Shown in pieces: positions 51,403 through 62,842 of a stretch of DNA of 64,000 bases. Numbering within the stretch: the stretch's first letter is position 1; every line of letters begins with the position of its first letter. The translations under genes and the position numbers were made by a program. The notes under the pieces were generated by a model. That model did no database searches, had not been told where the DNA came from, and worked only from the letters and a program-made list of their open reading frames with translations. This DNA comes from Hexactinellida sp. DTS-2022 (taxonomy: Eukaryota; Porifera; Hexactinellida). The DNA lies in the NCBI GenBank assembly GCA_028753945.1, contig JAPNXP010000002.1, positions 14,949,624 through 15,013,623 on the forward strand, written 5' to 3'.

Positions 51403-54400
51403 CTAATCGAGTGTGGAGGAAGAGAGCGGGGTCGGCTCTTCCCGAGTGGGCACAGGACTGACGTCATCGGGTTTGAGAGAAGACTTGAAGGTTGTCGAGA
51501 ATGTGCTTATCTCTTTCAGGATGCTCTTACCGACCTGACTCGTCTGCGGAAACTCGCAGCACTTCTTAGCGTGTACCTCCGCCTTGTCGAACTTTCGGTC
51601 CGCGAGGAAGTGCGTCGCTAGGAACTGGTGCGCGCAGTAGTACTCCTCGGAGGGCTGGAACAGTCCGAACCGGTCGGCCCTGTCTACCAGCTGGAGGTAC
51701 AGCTGTGCCGCCTCTCCGTTCTCCTTGAGAGTCTCGTGCAGCTTCGCGAGACGCACCAAGGCAATCTGCTCGCTGTCCCCCAGCGCTATGGCCCGGGTGT
51801 AGCACCGCTTCGCTTTATCGGAGCTATCGAGTTTCTCGTAGCACACCCCCATGGCCACTACCATCCGTGAGTCATTAGGCTGTAACTCCATGGCGTGACG
51901 GTAATAGTGCAGTGCGAAGGAAGGCAGATGTAGGAGCTCGTGCGTGTGGCCCAGGCCGTACCAGGCACGCGAGTCCGCGGGGTTCTGCTCCTTGGCCTGT
52001 CGGTAGGCCTCGTTAGCGAGCTCGGGCTGTCGCAGCTCGATGTACTCGTGACCTGATATGTATACAGTAAACCTCGTTAGTACGAACACGGTTAATACGA
52101 ATTTTCGGATAAGATGAACAGAAATTTACACAAAATCAGGTCCCTAACAATGGCTATTCAATGGGTATTACTCCGGTTAATACGAATTCAGGATAAAGCG
52201 AACAAATTTTTAAATCACAAATATAGACATGGATTTTCATTCTCAATCGTTTTTAATCATAAAATCAAAAAATTTCAATTTTGATGATGATGACGTAACA
52301 CAAAAGTGCTATCTGTCATTTGAATACAATCTTAATTTGACAATAGGAAATGTAAAATTTGGACTGTGAAAATCAGGGTAGTAAAGCAAATCAATGTATT
52401 GCAACTTTTCGAGATAATTTTGGTGGTGTTATTATGAAGTTGTGCGACATAAAAGGCATTAATTTTATTTTTCGTCATCCATTGTGCCAAAAACCAAATT
52501 TTAGAGAAACGGAAATTTCTCTGTTAAAGCAAACTCACTTTGCAATCGCTCTTATTTAAGTTACAATTACAAATATTTTGACAGTCCCCACTTGTCCGTG
52601 CTAACAAGGTTATACTGTATCTGCAATTCGTATTAACCGGAGTCAAATGCAACATTTCTATAAGATAGGGAATTATAGTACTATTTAACTGATATTTCGC
52701 TTTATCCGGATTCATATGAACGAGTCTACTGTATATAACTAACCTAATAAACATCGTATTTAACTATTCTATTCAATGTTAATGGAATTTAATTCTATAT
52801 TTGGTTAAAGGGACATCTTGGGTTAGGTCATCCCTGTGTATAGTTCTATTCATTGCGTTCCTGAACGAAACAATGGTTTGAGTTTTAGGCTTCATCTACA
52901 TTCATTATAAGAATACAATAAATATCTAAATAACAATATTTCTTTTCGCTTAAAAATGAATCAAATATTTGAAAATCACTTAAGTTTCGATAAACAAAGT
53001 TCTTCGCCAGTAGCTCCGCTAATAGCGGTCGCTACGAGCGAAGAGGCTGTGAGACCTCAGTTCACGATTGACGAGGCGGTGGAGAAGATAGGATTCGGGT
53101 TTCTACAGATAAAGTTAATGTTCTTCTCGTGTCTCGTTTGGATCGCGGACACTATGGAGATTATGCTGCTGGCCATTCTAGGGCCAGTTGTCAGGTGTCA
53201 GTGGTCTTTGACACTTTATCAAGAGGCGTTCATAACAACCAGTGTGTTTATTGGAATGACTCTCGGCTCTACTCTGTGGGGGTTTTTATGCGATAGGTTA
53301 GTTCACTCAATAGTAGAACAAATTTTGTAATTCCTGAAATATTAATGATACTATTTTAGGTACGGAAGGAGGAAAACCCTTAGAATTTCTACCCTCTTCC
53401 TAGTCTTCTTTAGCCTGTTAACTGCGTTGGTGCCTTCTTACCTGTGGCTGGTGCTGGTTAGGTTCTGTGTGGGATTCTGTGTCAGTTCTGTCCCCCAAGC
53501 GGTCACCTACAGTATCGAATTCTTTCCTATTAAATCCCGGAGTTTGTTTTCAGTCGTTATAGGTCTAGCGTTTGGAGTGGGAGTTTGCTTAGAAGCGGTA
53601 TTGGCCCTGCTCGTGATGAGGTCTCTCGGCTGGAGGTGTTTGATTGCACTGTCGACTGTTCCCAGTTTCCTAGCGCTATTCCTCTTCCCCTTTGTTCCCA
53701 CGAGTCCCAGATACCTCCTGGCCTGTGGAGAGGAGGAGAAAGCCTACAAAGTTATGGAATCGGTTGCTAGACAGAACTGTAGGGAATTGCCCCCCGGTGA
53801 GCTCGTCGCTTGTAGGAGACAGGATTCCGAAGAGTCCTCTCTCCTCCCTAGAAAAGATACTTCTCTCATTGGCAGAGGGAATATAGTAGAGATGTTTTCT
53901 GCGAAATATGTTGTCACCTCGTTGATACTAATAGTATTTTGGTTCACATGTGGATTCACTTACTACGGTGTGGTTATTCTCTCTACTCAGTTTTCTCTAT
54001 TGAGTGCGCGCTGCACAGTATCCAATGTTACAACAGCAATGCCAATGGTTGGATGTCGAATTATGACAAACGAAGATTATTTGCAATATTTAATTTCCTC
54101 TTTCGCCGATTTCCCTGCAATATTTACGCTTCTTTTCCTTAACGAGATAATAGGTCGTAAACTTACCAAAACATTGTTATTCTCCATCGCTGCTGTCATG
54201 ATAACTTTGGTGTTGGTATGCACAGGAGCTAATGACAGGATTGTTAAAATTGTGTTGTTGTTTGGAGTGCGTAGTTGTGTTACAGCTGCCATGCAGAATG
54301 GGTATTTATACGCTCCAGAGGTTTACCCCACCGCTATACGTGCCACTGCTCTATCAGTTTTCTCGATGATGGCTCGATTTGGAGGCATGGTGACCCCATT

Positions 54401-57400
54401 CGTTGCTACTGTTTTATTAGACACCAGTTTAGCTACTGCCATTGCAGTCTACTTAGCCACTTTGGTAGTGTCAAGTGTGTTAACTGCACTGTTGCCTTTT
54501 GAGACGAAAGGTAGCTCTCTAGGAGTACAGGGGAAACGGAAGTTTTTCTGCTAAAGCAAACTCACTTTGCAATTGCTCTTGTTTATGTTACAAATATTGG
54601 TTTGATTATTTGTGTTCTTGTTAAGATTATTGTTAACCTCTTTATGATATAATTGACCTAATAAGGTCGCCATTATACATTATAATTCCTCTAATAGCAA
54701 GTTATATTAACAATGCATACTACTTAGTCAAATGTAACTTGCTATTTATAGACGATTTTGTCTGCTTAATCGTAGGCTGACCTAAGGCCACACAGCAGGC
54801 CTTTTGATAAATGCTACTGAAAACTATCCATATTTAGGAAAATCTCAGATAAGGACATGGATTTTCATTTTCAATCGTTTTCTGACATAAAATCAATTTT
54901 TTCAATCATGATGATGACGTGACACAAAAGTGCTATCTGTTATTTGAATACAACATAAACTTGATAAGAGAAAATGTAAAATTTGCACTGTGAAAATCAG
55001 GGTAGTAAAGCAAATCAATGTAGTATTGCAACTTTTTTAGATAATTTTGGTGGTGTTATTGTAAAGTTGTGCGATATAAAAGGCATTAATTATATTTTCC
55101 GAATTAATTGTGCCAAAAAACAAATTTTACAGAAACGGAAATTTCTCTGTTAAAGCAAACTCACTTTGCAATTGCTCTTATTTAAGTTCAAATATTGGTT
55201 TGATTATTTGTGTTCTTGTTAAGCTTAGTGTTAACCTCTTTATTATATAATTGACCTAATAAGGTCGCCGTTATACATCCCTATTCCTCTAATAGCAAAT
55301 TATATTAACAATGCATACTTATTCAAATGCAACTTGCTATTTGTAAACAAATTTTCGTCTGCTTAAGCAATTTTTTTTAAAACCCCACAGAGTAGAGCCG
55401 AGGCCCGAGAGACATCCCAAAAACACACTGGTTGTTATGGACGCCTCTTGATAAAGTGTCAGAGACCACTGACACCTGACAACTGGCCCTAGAATGGCCA
55501 GCAGCATAATCTCCATAGTGTCCGCGATCCAAACGAGACACGAGAAGAACATTAACTTTATCTGTAGAAACCCGAATCCTATCTTCTCCACCGCCTCATC
55601 AATCGTGAACTGAGGTCTCACAGCCTCTTCGCTCGTAGCGACCGCTATTAGTGGATCTACTGGCGACTCGCGAATTGAAGAACTTTGTTTATCGAAACTT
55701 AAGTGATTTTCAAATATTTGATTCATTTTTAAGCGAAAAGAAATATTGTTATTTAGATAATTATTGTATTCTTATAACTAATGTGGATGAATCCTAACTC
55801 AAACCATTGTTTCGTTCAGGAACGCAATGAATAGAACTATACACAGGGATGACTTAACCCAAGATGCCCTTTAACCAAATATAGAATTGAAATCCATTAA
55901 CATTGAATAGATTAGTTAAATACGATGTTTATTAGGATAGTTATATACAGTAGACTCGTTAATATGAACCCGGATAAAGCGAAATATCAGTTAAATAGTA
56001 CTAGTTTAATTCCCCTATCTTATAGAAATGTTGCAATTGACTCCGGTTAATACGAATTGCAGATACCGTAGAACCTCGCTATAACGGACAAGTGGGGACT
56101 GTCAAATATTTGTATTTGTAACTTAAATAAGAGCAATTGCAAAGTGAGTTTGCTTTAACAGAGAAATTTCCGTTTCTCTAAAATTTGGTTTTTGGCACAA
56201 TGTATTCGAAAAATAAAATTAATGCCTTTTATATCGAACAACTTTATAATAACACCACCAAATTATCTAAAAAAGTTGCAATACATTGATTTGCTTTACT
56301 ACCCTGATTTTCACAGTCCAAATTTTAAATTTCCTCTTATCAAATAAAGATCGGATTTAAATGAAAGATTGCACTTTTGTGTTACATCATCATCATCATG
56401 ATTTTTAAAAATTGATTTTATGATTGAAAACGATTGAAAATGAAAATCCATATCTATATCTGAGATTTTCTTAAATATGAAGAATTTTCAGTAGCATTTA
56501 TCCAAAGGCGCGCTGTGTGGCCTTAGGTCAGCCTACGGTTACCAGACAAAATCGTCTATAAATAGCAAGTTGCATTTGACTAAGTAGTATGCATTGTTAA
56601 TATAACTTGCTATTAGAGGAATTATAATGTATAATGGCGACCTTATTAGGTCAATTATATCATAAAGAGGTTAACAATAATCTTAACAAGAACACAAATA
56701 ATCAAACCAATATTTGTAACATAAACAAGAGCGATTGCAAAGTGAGTTTGCTTTAGCAGAAAAACTTCCGTTTCCCCTGTACTCCTAGAGAGCTACCTTT
56801 CGTCTCAAAAGGCAACAGTGCAGTTAACACACTTGACACTACCAAAGTGGCTAAGTAGACTGCAATGGCAGTAGCTAAACTGGTGTCTAATAAAACAGTA
56901 GCAACGAATGGGGTCGCCATGCCTCCAAATCGAGCCATCATCGAGAAAACTGAGAGAGCAGTGGCACGTATAGCGGTTGGGTAAACCTCTGGAGCGTATA
57001 AATACCCATTCTGCATGGCAGCATTCAGACAACTACGCACTCCAAACAACAACACAATTTTAACAATCCTGTCATTAGCTCCTGTGCATACCAACACCAA
57101 AGTTATCATGACAGCAGCGACGGAGAATAACAATGTTTTGGTAAGTTTACGGCCTATTATCTCGTTAAGGAAAAGAAGTGTAAACATTGCTGGGAAATCG
57201 GCGAAAGAGGAAATTAAATATTGCAAATAATCTTCGTTTGTCATAATTCGACATCCAACCATTGGCATTGCTGTTGTAACATTGGATACTGTGCAGCGCG
57301 CACTCAATAGAGAAAACTGAGTAGAGAGAATAACCACACCGTAGTAAGTGAATCCACAAGTGAACCAAAATACTATTAGTATCAACGAGGTGACAACATA

Positions 57401-60400
57401 TTTCGCAGAAAACATCTCTACTATATTCCCTCTGCCAATGTGAGAAGTATCTTTTGTAGGGAGGAGAGAGGACTCTTCGGAATCCTGTCTCTTACAAGCG
57501 ACGAGCTCACCGGGGGGCAATTCCCTACAGTTCTGTCTAGCAACCGATTCCATAACTTTGTAGGCTTTCTCCTCCTCTCCACAGGCCAGGAGGTATCTGG
57601 GACTCGTGGGAACAAAGGGGAAGAGGAATAGCGCTAGGAAACTGGGAACAGTCGACAGTGCAATCAAACACCTCCAGCCTAGAGACCTCATCACGAGCAG
57701 GGCCAATACCGCTTCTAAGCAAGCTCCCACTCCAAACGCTAGACCTATAGCAACAGTGAACAAACTCCGGGATTTAATAGGAAAGAATTCGATACTGTAG
57801 GTGACCGCTTGGGGGACAGAACTGACACAGAATCCCACACAGAACCTAACCAGCACCAGCCACAGGTAAGAAGGCACCAACGCAGTTAACAGACTAAAGA
57901 AGACTAGGAAGAGGGTAGAAATTCTAAGGGTTTTCCTCCTTCCGTACCTAAAATAGTATCATTAATATTTCAGGAATTACAAAATTTGTTCTACTATTGA
58001 GTGAACTAACCTATCGCATAAAAACCCCCACAGAGTAGAGCCGAGAGCCATTCCAATAAACACACTGGTTGTTATGAACGCCTCTTGATAAAGTGTCAAA
58101 GACCACTGACACCTGACAACTGGCCCTAGAATGGCCAGCAGCATAATCTCCATAGTGTCCGCGATCCAAACGAGACACGAGAAGAACATTAACTTTATCT
58201 GTAGAAACCCGAATCCTATCTTCTCCACCGCCTCGTCAATCGTGAACTGAGGTCTCACAGCCTCTTCGCTCGTAGCGACCGCTATTAGCGGAGCTACTGG
58301 CGACTCGCGAATTGAAGAACTTTGTTTATCGAAACTTAAGTGATTTTCAAATATTTGATTCATTTTTAAGCGAAAAGAAATATTGTTATTTAGATAATTA
58401 TTGTATTCTTATAATGAAATGTAGATGAAGCCTAAAACTCAAACCATTGTCTTCTTCAGGAATTTATTTCAGCATTCAATAGAACAAAAGTACAGGGATG
58501 ACCTAACCCAAGTTGCCCCTTTTAACTAAATATAGAATTCAATTCAAATTACCATTGAATAGAATACGTAATTTAAATACGATGTTTATTAGAACAGAAA
58601 AACCCTGGGTTAAATAGTACGGTACTTTAATTCCCCTAGCCTATACAATGTCATTTGCATATAATGGGATTTGAAGGGGACTGAAATATCATTCGGAATA
58701 ACCGGCTTAGTATAACGAGGTTCTACTGTAGTACGAACACATTTTGACTGTCCCCTGCACTGTTCGTATTAACTAACGAGAGTCTACTGTATGCAGATTT
58801 CCTGCATCCGCATTTTCCAAGAAATTTGCTTGCTAATAGGCGAACTTGCTATTAGAGGAGCATAGTTATCATTAAATGCTTGCTTGGGGTAATAAGTTGC
58901 TATAAACAATTGTTATTATTCGAACACTACTGTACGTATTAAGAACTTACCTAATAAGATCCAGGCCCCAGGATAATTACGGTTTATCTTCAGAGCTCGT
59001 TGGTAGTACACAATAGCCATATTATGCTGATTGCTAATGCTGTAGTAATTAGCCACAACAAAGTTAGTAGTAGGTTTGTACATGTCTATGTCTTGTAGCG
59101 ATTGTGCCAACAGCCCAAGCTCTGGCTTGAGATTGTTAACGTATAGAACATTCGAGAATGTGTCCATACTTTCCAGAGAGAAAGGATCAAGTTGTCTCTG
59201 TCGAACAAAGTATTCGTATGAATCCTCGATCTCTCTCAGGTTGAAGTAGCAGACGGCCAGCTGACTGAGTATGTACGGACTCTTCTGCAGGCCCTGTAGC
59301 TCCAGCTGTTTGTAGAAGGAGGCCGCCTCTTCGAACAGCTGTAGTTCCAGCCGCACCTAGGTACACAGCTATAAATAGAATGCGAGCTATAAATAGAATG
59401 CTAGCTATAAATAAATGCGAGCTATAAATAGAATGCGAGCTATAAATAGAATGCAATGGTATGGTACTCAATAGTATAGTACAGTCAGGTCTGCTTATTG
59501 GGAATACTTATTCGTCTGCTTAATATTATTAGAACAGCCCTATGGCCCAATTTAACAACTTAGATAGGGTTTGTATTAAGCGGAGTTCGCTTATTATGAA
59601 GTATCTCTATTATAAACACAATTGTTGGACCCTTGAATGCTCACAATAAAATAACCTGATAGTAATGACTCTAATAACAGGGGAATGAATATATTGTAGA
59701 CCGCTAATTATATTTGAGTATGGAACTGCTTATAATGTTCTTATATCCGATATCTACTATAATATGGACCTCGACAATTCCTGTGTATCCTTATAGGTAG
59801 ACATATGAATATGAATGACCTGTGGAATGAAGAATGACTGCATCCAGTGCTGGGGTAGATACAGAGCGTCCACTGCCTCTTTAGAAGACACCGTCTTGGC
59901 TAGCAGCAGCCAGGCGGCCCAGTTGAGAGGAGACAGATTTACGGATCTAGCCAGCACCCCTACGGATTCCTCTTTAAGCCCCAGGTCCCGCAGAACGACC
60001 GCGTACAGATAGAGACCGTATCCGTCCAACTTGTGTGTTATCTTCTCAATCTGAGTCTTCAGCTGTCTCAGCTCCGGGTTGGAATTGTCGGTGGATTGTT
60101 CTAGAACATCCATCCGGTCAACTGACTTCTCCACGCGTTTCTTCTCTCCGTGCAGATACCTAGTGTAGTCTCGTTTCAGTTCATTTGTGTATAATCACCA
60201 ATTCTATTCATTTAACTAGTATTCTGTCTACCCAGTATATTATATAGACATTTGTGAATACGCTCTTAATCGTGGTCTGATCTAATTTTCATACGCCTTA
60301 ATCACAAAATAATGTTACTGTATCAGACTGTAGATATAGGAGAAGATTCCAAATTTTCGCGCTCCTAATTAATATTTTCCAAAAATCATGCTCCTAATTA

Positions 60401-60797
60401 ATATTTTCCAAAAATCATGCTCAAAATCGATATAACTATCTAACGGGATGCAAGTTAATCTCCAATAGAGTGCCTAATACTGCCTATATATGCTATCAAC
60501 TGACTTGCAATAGAACCTAAGGAAGAGGGCTGGAGACTCCTCACAGGGCTCCAGCAGCTCTGAGGCCCTCAAGTACTCCTTCATCGCGAATAGATTCCTC
60601 GCGAACAGGAACCTAGGGAGGTTGTCAGGGGACAGATCTAGTCTCGGGGGGGCGGGAGCAAGGAGGAGAGGAACAGAGAGGGAGTAAGCCTGCTCCGAAC
60701 ACCACTTTGAGGAGGAAATGAGACAGTACTCAGAGCTCTCCATCGCCCCGATTAGCAGTTGTTCCTTGACAGATTGTATATTGACCTCAGATGTCAT
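51403..60797 (-). CDS. CDC23: Anaphase-promoting complex subunit 8
   Basis: Four exons (60797-60505, 60159-59820, 59356-58951, 52052-51403) join in phase to 562 residues (human 597). Blocks match CDC23 in order: LISSSKWCSEQAYSL, LDGYGLYLYAVVLRDLGLKEESV, HWMQSFFIPQVRLELQLFEEA, YILSQLAVCYFNLREIEDS, MDTFSNVLYVNNLKPELG, ALKINRNYPGAWILLG. Directly across the last junction come HEYIELRQPELANEAYRQA, SRAWYGLGHTHELL and QPNDSRMVVAMGVCYEKL. The TPR superhelix forms part of the APC/C arch that recruits coactivator; the APC/C ubiquitinates cyclin B and securin. Intron 3 is 6.9 kb (58950-52053) and contains two transporter genes, whereas introns 1-2 are a few hundred bases. The TPR unit is split exactly at that intron, so both halves are needed. 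Confidence 0.95.
52063..52619. mobile_element. Long A-type pogo element, ~557 bp, in CDC23 intron 3
   Basis: The left end TACAGTAAACCTCGTTAGTA is mirrored by GCTAACAAGGTTATACTGTA at the right, flanked by TA. It is about three times longer than the usual A copies. Its interior (52205-52560) is a ~350-bp sequence that also occurs at 54835-55185 and, inverted, at 56130-56490. No transposase frame is seen. It is either a longer non-autonomous form or an A copy that captured local DNA. Confidence 0.6.
52956..54554 (+). CDS. SVOP/SVOPL-like MFS transporter, forward copy nested in CDC23 intron 3
   Basis: Two exons (52956-53296, 53360-54554) give 511 residues (SVOP family ~490-550). It has the MFS signature GFLCDRYGRRKTL after TM2 and about 12 hydrophobic segments. 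It also has PTSPRYLLACGEEEKA at the end of the first half, APEVYPTAIRATALSVFSMMARFGGM before TM11 and LLPFETKGSSL at the end, all typical of the SV2/SVOP/organic-cation branch. The large luminal loop of SV2 is absent. The substrate is unknown. It lies antisense to CDC23. The other copy (56753-58363) differs at only about nine residues of 398 in exon 2 and has four extra codons near residue 19, so the duplication is recent. Confidence 0.85.
54835..55185. repeat. ~350-bp local repeat (one of three copies) in CDC23 intron 3
   Basis: It starts AAATCTCAGATAAGGACATG and ends TTAAAGCAAACTCACTTTGC. Other copies are 52205-52560 (same strand) and 56130-56490 (opposite). The last ~40 bp also resemble the transporter 3' end (TGCTAAAGCAAACTCACTTTGC), linking the repeat to transporter duplication. 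Confidence 0.75.
55337..55726 (-). pseudogene. Truncated third SVOP-like copy (exon 1 only)
   Basis: The first ~117 codons match exon 1 of the flanking transporters, including the four extra codons of the reverse copy. The segment SVFLGCLSGLGSTLWGF shows a small in-frame change, then similarity stops at a T/A-rich junction near 55380 before the exon 1 donor. Exon 2 is missing, so no functional carrier can be made. Its 5' flank (55727-55960) is as well conserved as the others, so it may still be transcribed. Confidence 0.8.
56130..56490. repeat. ~350-bp local repeat, inverted copy
   Basis: Reverse-strand match to 52205-52560 and 54835-55185 (GCAAAGTGAGTTTGCTTTAA at its left edge). It lies upstream of the truncated transporter copy in that copy's own orientation. 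Confidence 0.72.
56753..58363 (-). CDS. SVOP/SVOPL-like MFS transporter, reverse copy nested in CDC23 intron 3
   Basis: Two exons (58363-58011, 57947-56753) give 515 residues, in the same orientation as CDC23. Motifs are as in the forward copy: FLCDRYGRRKTL, PTSPRYLLAC, APEVYPTAIRATA, LLPFETKGSS. Differences from the forward copy are conservative (for example FTVAIG for FSVVIG, CLNAAM for CVTAAM), and no stop or frameshift is present in either. Homology extends into both flanks, about 400 bp 5' and 250 bp 3'. The two genes are the arms of an inverted repeat near 2 kb long with a ~1.7-kb centre. Confidence 0.85.
59371..59465. repeat. 18-bp tandem repeat, five copies, in CDC23 intron 2
   Basis: The unit AGCTATAAATAGAATGCG repeats with minor changes. 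It includes TATAAATA, but no promoter is claimed. Confidence 0.82.
59480..59665. repeat. pogo-type MITE, family C, in CDC23 intron 2
   Basis: It starts TACAGTCAGGTCTGCTTATT; the right end AAATAACCTGATAGTA is decayed. About 185 bp. Confidence 0.68.
60233..60420. repeat. Interspersed repeat, family N, in CDC23 intron 1
   Basis: It shares TAGGAGAAGATTCCAAATTT and CTCCTAATTAATATTTTCC with 46284-46456. The last 33 bp are duplicated in tandem here. Confidence 0.65.
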
Positions 60798-60831
60798 TAT
60801 GCTACCGTTGTTATTACAAGTTAATACTTTA

Positions 60832-61137
60832 GTACAGTACAACCTCGTTAGTATGAACACTATTTCAGTCCCCTTCAAAGCATTTTCAACACAAATGGCA
60901 TTGGTTAGTACGAATTTCGGATAAGGCGAACGCATTCTTACGATCTCCTGGTGTTCCTACTAACGAGGTTCTACTGTAATATGATTAATACAGTGGTGTT
61001 CGCCTAATAGCAAGGCATTTCCATCCCCAAGCGAGCATTAATGTTAATTTTGTTCCTCTAATAGCAAGTTTGCCCATTAGCAAGGAAATTTCGTGCAAAT
61101 GCGACTTGCTATTACGCGAAATTACTATACAGACTTG
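60832..61137. repeat. A- and D-family MITEs filling the CDC23-METTL3 intergenic space
   Basis: 60832-60979 has ends TACAGTACAACCTCGTTAGT and ACGAGGTTCTACTGTA. 60988-61137 starts TACAGTGGTGTTCGCCTAAT and ends in a decayed inverted copy. Only 346 bp separate the CDC23 ATG (60797) from the METTL3 stop (61144), so nearly all of the CDC23 upstream region is MITE sequence. Confidence 0.75.
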
Positions 61138-61143
61138 ATACAT

Positions 61144-62735
61144 TCACATAATAGACCGAGGCATTTTGCTGTTGGCATTTCCGTCCGGGTAGTATTGGTA
61201 GAATTTGTGGTAGATTAACGGATCCAGGATTTTAACTCCGTCCAACTGGTTCCCTAGAGTTATCCAGTTCCGCTGGCAGTTGTGCTGTCGACCGAACAGC
61301 TCGCATTTGAGGGTCCCGGGCGCCAACCGCTCCAGGATACCGTATATCTCGTCCGGCTTGTGGCTCGTCTCTCTCACCTCTGCCACTATCACGTCACAGT
61401 CCAACCCTGAGAGCAGGCAATAGTCAATAGCTCGTGACAACTCACTATATATGCGTTAATACCGGAGCTTTTGTGCTCAATGGTAAACATAATATAAACA
61501 ATGTACATAAACCTTCCTTCACTAATCAGAATTAATAATAAATACATCGTTATAACGAAGTTGGATATAACGAAATTTTGATATTTTCCCCCAGAGCACT
61601 AAATTCACTAATTATTATCCGGATATAAGTTATAACGAAGGAATTCACAGGTCCCAAGCACTTCGTTATAACACGAGTTGACTGTATTCATATCAATTAA
61701 TCCCCAAATTGATAATAAGTATAAATTCACCACTCCCCAACAAACAATTTTATCGACCCAGTTTAACCTAAGTATTCACCCCAATATATCTGCTAATACA
61801 TAGAGTACCTCTGTTGATGCGCGTGGGGTTCCCCTTGAGCCCCACCAGACAGTGCTCCTTCCCGTGGTTAAGCCAGTGCCCTGTCCGACCGGTCCTTATC
61901 AGTCTTTGCAGCTGGTTAGTCTTAACCCAGATAATCTCATCGACACGTCTGTATCCCCACAGGGATAGGCACTCCCTTCCCAGCTCCATGGCGCGCCCCG
62001 TTACCCACAGAAACATGTATCCGTCCGTCTGCAGAGAGGGGATGTCCAGGGCTTTCATCTCGTCGTCAGAGAGAGTCCCGTAGGGGAGCTCCATGTGGAT
62101 GTCCCAGGGAGGGTCAGCCATCACGATGTCAAATTTACCTGGACAACGATAAGGGGATCAGGTATGCATAGCTATAAGCCTACTGTACTCTCGTGAATAC
62201 GAAGATAAGAGGAGGGTCGAAATTTTCACTATTAACCGGAATTTGTATTAATTAAAACCTAAGCTGGCTGGGGTCTGAAGTATAAATAGGAAAAACCCAC
62301 TTTAATTTATCCTTATTCCTATTAATTAACGAGAGTCAATTGTAATATGTATGTACGCACTACGTATTATAGAAGAACTAACAAATTAGGCCATATCCGA
62401 TATTTCCCTTATCCGTGTTCCTACTAACTTTCCCTTATTCCTATTAAAGAGAGTCTACTGTATTCTTACCGAGAACTGAGAAGTTGAAGAACCTGAGGTC
62501 GCACTTTACGAACTGTGGCGGATACAGCATGCGTTCGTACCGGCCGGCTGAGTCGGCCACCACGAGACAGCGGGAGGGGTCCTCCGGTCCCTCTCGCAGC
62601 TGGGGGTCCGGGGCCCCTTCCCCGCCCCCTCTGGGTCCGACTGCTGGTCGGGCTCGTCTACGGACTCGTCTATCATGTAGTGCACGAACTTACAGGTGTC
62701 CATGTGGAAACAGGTGTTCAGGAAGGAGCAGTCTC
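61144..62735 (-). CDS. METTL3: METTL3 m6A methyltransferase, C-terminal part, with apparent frameshift
   Basis: Three exons (62735-62470, 62138-61809, 61406-61144) encode the second CCCH zinc finger ([21 protein letters not shown]) and the full methyltransferase domain. Catalytic DPPW is present ([21 protein letters not shown]), then [21 protein letters not shown] text, [57 protein letters not shown] and LFGRQHN...[15 protein letters not shown] rather than EPPL marks METTL3, not METTL14. METTL3-METTL14 writes N6-methyladenosine on mRNA. Two oddities: the first exon's zinc-finger frame runs into a stop, while [12 protein letters not shown] at its end lies in another frame (length is one base short). 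Also, no exon for the N-terminal ~290 residues exists before the next gene at 63143. Either they lie beyond the window or this copy is damaged. Confidence 0.88.
61540..61690. repeat. pogo-type MITE, family B, in a METTL3 intron
   Basis: Left ATCGTTATAACGAAGTTGGA (end decayed) and right ATAACACGAGTTGACTGTA, with the family core CAGGTCCCAAGCACTTCGTT. Confidence 0.65.
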
Positions 62736-62842
62736 CTACAGGAGAGAAGAGATTAATAGACCCGTTAAATTAGCAGAAATGAGATTAATTATACTGTGAA
62801 TTAGCAGCGAATATAACCTTGTAGATTAACTATCTAATACAA

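Noticed and set aside
52359..52559. 66-codon frame inside the long A-type element
   Set aside because: Sits in the 350-bp repeat; the other copies of that repeat do not keep the frame; no transposase motif.
52956..58363. Assembly mirror artefact for the inverted transporters
   Set aside because: The arms differ at several codons, by a 12-bp indel and in outer flanks, so they are distinct loci or haplotypes; long reads would still be decisive.
52053..58950. Treating the left and right CDC23 parts as two separate TPR genes
   Set aside because: The last TPR unit is split exactly at the exon junction in phase, and the joined length fits CDC23.
59371..59465. TATA-box cluster acting as a promoter
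   Set aside because: TATAAATA is part of an 18-bp satellite in an intron and there is no gene start nearby.
62540..62700. Small intron explaining the METTL3 frame switch
   Set aside because: GT/AG pairs tried in the GC-rich stretch either break phase or leave an intron too short; other introns here are AT-rich. A frameshift or sequence error fits better.
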